From contig NW_003135350.1 in the NCBI RefSeq assembly GCF_000003605.2, forward strand, positions 126,232 to 176,357: 50,126 nucleotides of DNA, written 5' to 3'. Shown here piece by piece: positions 28,101 through 34,100 of the stretch; within the stretch, counting starts at the first letter, position 1; every line of letters begins with the position of its first letter. Made by a program: the position numbers and the translations under genes. Below the pieces are notes generated by a model that saw nothing but the letters and a program-made list of their open reading frames with translations, was not told where the DNA came from and ran no database searches. This DNA comes from Saccoglossus kowalevskii (Eukaryota > Hemichordata > Enteropneusta > Harrimaniidae).

Positions 28101-31100
28101 TTCTAAAACGAAAAAATATTTTCTCTCTTTTTATTCTCAAGACAATGAAGATCAAGGTAAGGTCGCGAATGTACCTTGTTGCCATTGTTACCATTTGATG
28201 TAATGTGGTTCACTCCATTCATTTCAGGCCTAGTTCATTTGTGATTTAAAAACGTGTAGTGTTTAGTATGTGGTTTAATGGGTTGTGGTATATTGATGTG
28301 TGGTATAATGTTATGTAGTGTATTATTATGTAGTGTATTCTGCATGTTAGTATACACCCTGTTTGTAAAGTTGTGTTTAATACAAAGTTAAAAATGTTCT
28401 GTGTGTTTACTTGATTTGAATCCTAATGTCTGGCAAAAAAGACAGAACTAGATAAATCTTGTCGGTGTTTAAAAATTTATTATACATTGTAATATGTGAC
28501 AAAATGTCACAAACAATTTTGAAGGACAAACATATTTATTCTTGACAGAAAAATAACAGATGAATAGTGTTTTTTATGAATGGTCTAGTTTTAAAATGAT
28601 GTCTTAGCGAGTTTCATTTGTTTGACCATAGACCCTCTACTGGTTTGATATTATGAATATTATGAAAAAAAAAATGCTTAAATTCTTCTCATTCACTGCC
28701 GACCATTCAGTTTATGTTCTCATTGCCAGTTCATGCTCAGTTATGTTAAAATTCATGTTTGATGAATCGTTGTGTTTGTTTGTTTGTCTGTTTGCCTATA
28801 TGAAAATAAATATTGAATCTTAAACTTGATAAATATTTTCCATCTCTTTTTTGTTCATGAAGTCTTAATCAAAAATTTGTAAATACAAATAAATGGTACA
28901 GAAATTGTGAATAAACACTAAATACTGTTTATATTTTATTTATCGTTTACAGCGTTCATATAAAAGGTCACCGACACCGTTCCCAAAAGAGCCGTATAAA
29001 CCGAGAAGATTAGTGTTGACGCAGCCTAACGGAGACATTCCGGATGGTCGAAGGGGTCATAATAAAACACCAGGTTACTCAGCAGTTGAGGTCAGTGGTC
29101 AAGCCTTTCACCGCTTCTAGATATCTTGAGTGATATTTCATTCAAGAAATATTTTTTAATTGTTTCACATGCATAGTAGATTTAAATAGAAGACAGTCTA
29201 ATTTAATATCTTATGTTTACTATACCCTCTTCTAATGGTTTAATTTATATTGAATATGAGTGCTGCAAATACACAACTATTTTTACCCCCACTTCCAGAC
29301 AAACAGACTAGGACTGGGACCCGATATCAGAATTGGCGAAGCGAAAGTAACCAAACCTAGCAAACCATCATCACCACTTCATGATAGGCACCATCTGTAT
29401 AACGCTGATAAGGTAATTGTTTATGCATTGTAGTATCTATGTGTAACTTTTCCTGTCATATAGCAGTATGCAAGAGTTTTGCCATTATTGTCAGTACAAT
29501 TCTACAAATATTCAATGCCTACTAGAAATATTCTGATGTCATTCGCCATACCTCGTTTTTTTTCCCAGAAAAAAAGTGCCAAAGACAAGGCAAGAATACG
29601 AAGGGGGTCACGGGATAGTACGGGAACGGAGAGTGATACATCGCCGACAAGAAGTCTATTGAGTTCTTCCAACTCATCACCGTCTAGAAAACCGGAAATG
29701 GTAAGCTAATCAATGACCTTTAGAGGGCGGTGTTCATCGCATCGCATCCTGTTCGATGGGACTCATAGCGAAGTACACAATGGGCGTAAAATACATTATT
29801 AGTTTACATTAAATTTGAGCATATGCAGTGCGGCCAACACTCTTAAACCTGGATAGCTTACCTCATTTACTCACATTATTAAAAATCAATGTAAAGCAAG
29901 TAGCCGTCGATATCTCAATGCGAGCAATGATATTTTTTTTTATCATGAATAATAATTCTCTTGGATCATCATGATCGTTTTTCCAAATACAAAGACGTGA
30001 TAATTGGAGAGAATGTAACATTATTCAAAGGGAAAAACAGGTTTTATTGCTCTTTCTATCTCATCATGTTCTGGATGGCCGTCTTGGTCTGCACAGCAAT
30101 TCATTTACTAAGTGACAATGTTAGCTCTCACTAATACATGATATTGTCTGATGGGAAAATTTGTGCAGTAGTAGTTCTGAATAGTATTAGTTTTTTGGCA
30201 AGAACGTCTTGGCAGATGCTAGGATTCTCTGCAGGGCATATTCCTATATTCTGTCCTTACGTTTTCTTCTATGCTATAGAATAAAAGCCATTGCTTATTT
30301 TGATCAGTTACTGATTATTTTGATCAGTTACTGATTATTTTGATCAGTTACTGATTATTTTGATCAGTTACTGATTATTTTGATCAGTTACTGATTATTT
30401 TGAACAGGTAATGATTACTATCTACAATGAGAGTAACATTTTAAATGTTCACATAGTCTGCCATTAAATATAATATTCAGTACTTCAGTACCTGTCTCGT
30501 TAAACAGTGATTGTCATATTTCTGTCAAATCTGTTGCTGAATGAAAACAAACATGAAATACTCCGATTGGTTTTTGAATTGCATAAAATTATGTGTGATT
30601 TCTTGTCTTGTTATATTTTTTTTCATGAGGTGACAGTTCTTGAGGTGACAGTGTTTTTTTTTGTTGCAGATGATTCACAGTACATCAGGAAGATCAATTA
30701 ATGACGATGACAGTGAAGACATAATGGTGGCCGCTAAGCAACCTATTGTGACAGCGCCACCACACCGGGATAGTCCAAGTCCCGATAGCGGCAAAGGTAG
30801 CCCAGGTGAAAGGTCACCACTGACGTCAACATCACCTATGGATAATAGTCCAATTAGAACATTGCCGGATGGTAGTCCGGTGCGTAGTCTACCGGATGGA
30901 TCATCAACAAAGTCGCCAACAAGTCCAACAACAGTTTTGCCGGCTCCAAGTGGAAGCTCTGATAAAATTACATTGCCACATGAAAGCCCGAAAAAAATTG
31001 TGTCTGGAATTCAAAGCCCAGTAAAGCAGTCTTCAGGTAACTGTAGCCCAGCGAGAAGAATTCCACCGAATGGAAGCGTAAGCAGCAGTCCAGTGAAGCG

Positions 31101-34100
31101 AGCTACAAAAACTGGAAGCCCAGTGAAAGTTGTGCATTCTCAGGTTCATAACAAAACAAACACTTTACCTTCTTCAATGGGAAGCCCCACGAAAACTGTG
31201 AGTTCAAGCGGAACAAATACGCTACCCAGTTACGAACAGTCCATCACTAAAAAGATGGATTCACCAAAGAAGATTTCAGAGCCTGTCTCACAGAAAATCA
31301 TTAACACTGATAGAAATGGAGATCCGCGGTTGCCAGAGCGACCACAAACGCTGGATATTGTGAATAAAAATGTTAACATAAATGAGAATAATAAACAACA
31401 TGAAAAACATGTAAACAACATGAATTCAGATCGTAACAATAGAACTAATAGGGAAAATTACGGGAAGAATTCCCGGAATACCATGGAAAGGACTCCAGTT
31501 CCAGGATGGAGTGATGCAACAAGTCCGGATAGTCCGGAAGTACAAATGAATTGCTATGCAGAAACTTATTTGAAAGATAAGCCGCTTCCTAACTATCCAG
31601 ATAGACGATTGGGGGGAAAACAGTATCCCCCTCCAAGTTATCATGCAACAGTGGATTGCAAACGAGGTTCTCCTAGAAATAGGACATCAGGTTATTCAAG
31701 TGACAACAGATCTGGATATGGAAGTGACAGGGAACGATCTCCTTATCCAAACAAATACCCGGGGTACATTGAAAGAGATAGGTCAGGATACTTCAGTGAT
31801 AGGGAAAGGGGCTACCAAAGTGATAGGGAAAGGTCTGGTTATTTCAGTGATATGGAGCGTGCTGGTTTCTATGGTCACAGAGATAGGTATGGTTACAATG
31901 GTGACAGAGAACGGGCAAACCATTTAAAGAATGGTTATCATAGCGACAGGGAAGGACCTTCAGGTTACTATAGTGACAGGGAACGATATTCAGGTTACCA
32001 AAGTGACAGAGATCGACCGTCAGGTTATTCAACTGACTGGGAAAGGTCAATGTACCGTCAGACGCACAGCAATCGGAGTTCCCCGACCAGGAATTCTCCT
32101 CAGTTTGGTCCTGCACATGGAAATTCTATTAGAAACTATGGTCAAATACTGAACCGATTAGACAATGTGAAAATAGGATCTCGAAGTCCACAGCCACCAT
32201 CACCGCTGACAAGAAGACCAGGTGACAATGGTGGCCATTCTCCACAGATACCAAGTTATGATCAAGCGATGAGAACGAGGCAACCAGGTGGTAATCAATC
32301 TAATAACTGGAGGCAGCAGGTCATGTCACATATTGATAGAAAAGGAGCTGATCATTCAATTAGGGTAAGAACATTTTTCATTTTGATATCTTGGCAACAT
32401 GTACTTTGTTATGTCTTCTCAAAACTTGCCACCATTGCCAACTAAATCTCCTGATTAAACTGTAGTCTTGCTGCCATTGGCAACTAAATCATAGACTTGT
32501 TGCCATTGGCAACTAAACCATAGACTTGTTGCCATTGACAACTAAACCATAGACTTGTTGCCTTTGACAACTAAACCATAGACTTGTTGCCATTGACAAC
32601 TAAACCATAGACTTGTTGCCATTGGCAACCAAAAACATAGACTTGTTGCCATTGACAACTAAACCATAGACTTTTTGCCTTTGACAACTAAACCATAGAC
32701 TTGTTGGCATTGGCAACTAAACCATAGACTTGTTGCCATTGACAACTAAACCATAGACTTGTTGCCATTGACAACTAAACCATAGACTTGTTGCCATTGA
32801 CAACTAAACCATAGACATGTTTCCATTGACAACTAAACCATGGACTTGCTGCCATTGACAACTAAACCATAGACTTATCACCATTGACAACTAAACCATG
32901 GACTAATTGCCATTTTTCTTTCAATAAATTGAGTATTAAAATCTTGTTGTACAAGTTCAAGTGTATGTCTGAGTTGTTGTAATGAGTAATGACCAGCTTT
33001 CTATTGTACAGGAATCTCCCGTCGGTTCACCGTCTCGGTATGAACAAGCACAGGCATATAAGAACGATTTACGACTCCGAATGATGAAGCAAAGACAACT
33101 ATTAGATGTGAGTGGAAGTTTTTTGAATCGTATGAAGCCACTCATTATATTTAAATAATATTTATTGAAGATGGCTTCAAATCAAGGACTATAATTTTGA
33201 GACATTAGAAATCACTGTGTAATGCAATGGTTTGTAAAAGCTGCTACAAACTATCATTTTATCATTAATTTATTGTTGTAATGTGCATGTTCAGTATGGT
33301 TGCCATATGACGTATAAAACACATTTGTTTACCATAAAATTGAAACACATGCTGCCGAACGACTGCAACGTTTTAAAAGTGCTAGTAATGTATGCAATAA
33401 TGCATGTTATTATAAATCTGGCACCAAAAAACAATAGAATTTGATTTTTTGTCATTAAGTTGTATCAGCTCTTGTACCAAAACATATCAGCACTCGTTTG
33501 AACTTTCAACCTTTTCCTTATATGGGTTGAACTACATCATCAAAAAGGAACGTTCATTGACATCACATTTAAACACTTTCGTTTGTTTACAATTGGACGC
33601 AGAAATGCTATATAGTACCTGACAAAATTGAATCCTGTCACTGAACGCAAATGTTCACGCAGTGCAAAGCATTTTTTTATGCGATTTGGGCTATAATCTC
33701 TCAAGATGTGTGATAATCACAAGAATACCACATGGCAGTATGGGGTCGCGTCAACCTCTGCTAAATCGGTTGATACGAACATCGTACAGTCTATGTGTAT
33801 ACTTTGCAGTGTTCTCATGGCAACCTCTTAATGTGATGTTAACCAAAATCCTGATTATCATGTTCACTTCTGTCCACCTTAAATAACATGAATATGATAA
33901 AGCATCTACTAGCATACTAGACATGGTTGCGGGACTAATTTTTTGTGGAGAACTGCATGTGGATAGAGGGCGCTATACTAAGTTGACAAGTATTGACATA
34001 CTGCATATCCCTTATGTTTTCTTATAGGTTGATGATGTACCGAGTGATCTTGGAAGTGATGATGTCTTTACACCATCACCGTACAGGACAGAATCTCCAT

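Larger units (their letters stand above)
29701..30669 (+). other. Intron 14 of the LAP gene
   Basis: 969 bp. It starts with a family G TIR element (29722-29848) and contains a 20-bp tandem array (30292-30420). Otherwise AT-rich and unassigned. Confidence 0.8.

Noticed and set aside
31230-32152. Antisense and alternate-frame open frames over exon 15
   Set aside because: Shadows produced by the repetitive Ser/Asp/Arg/Glu coding sequence of the true frame.
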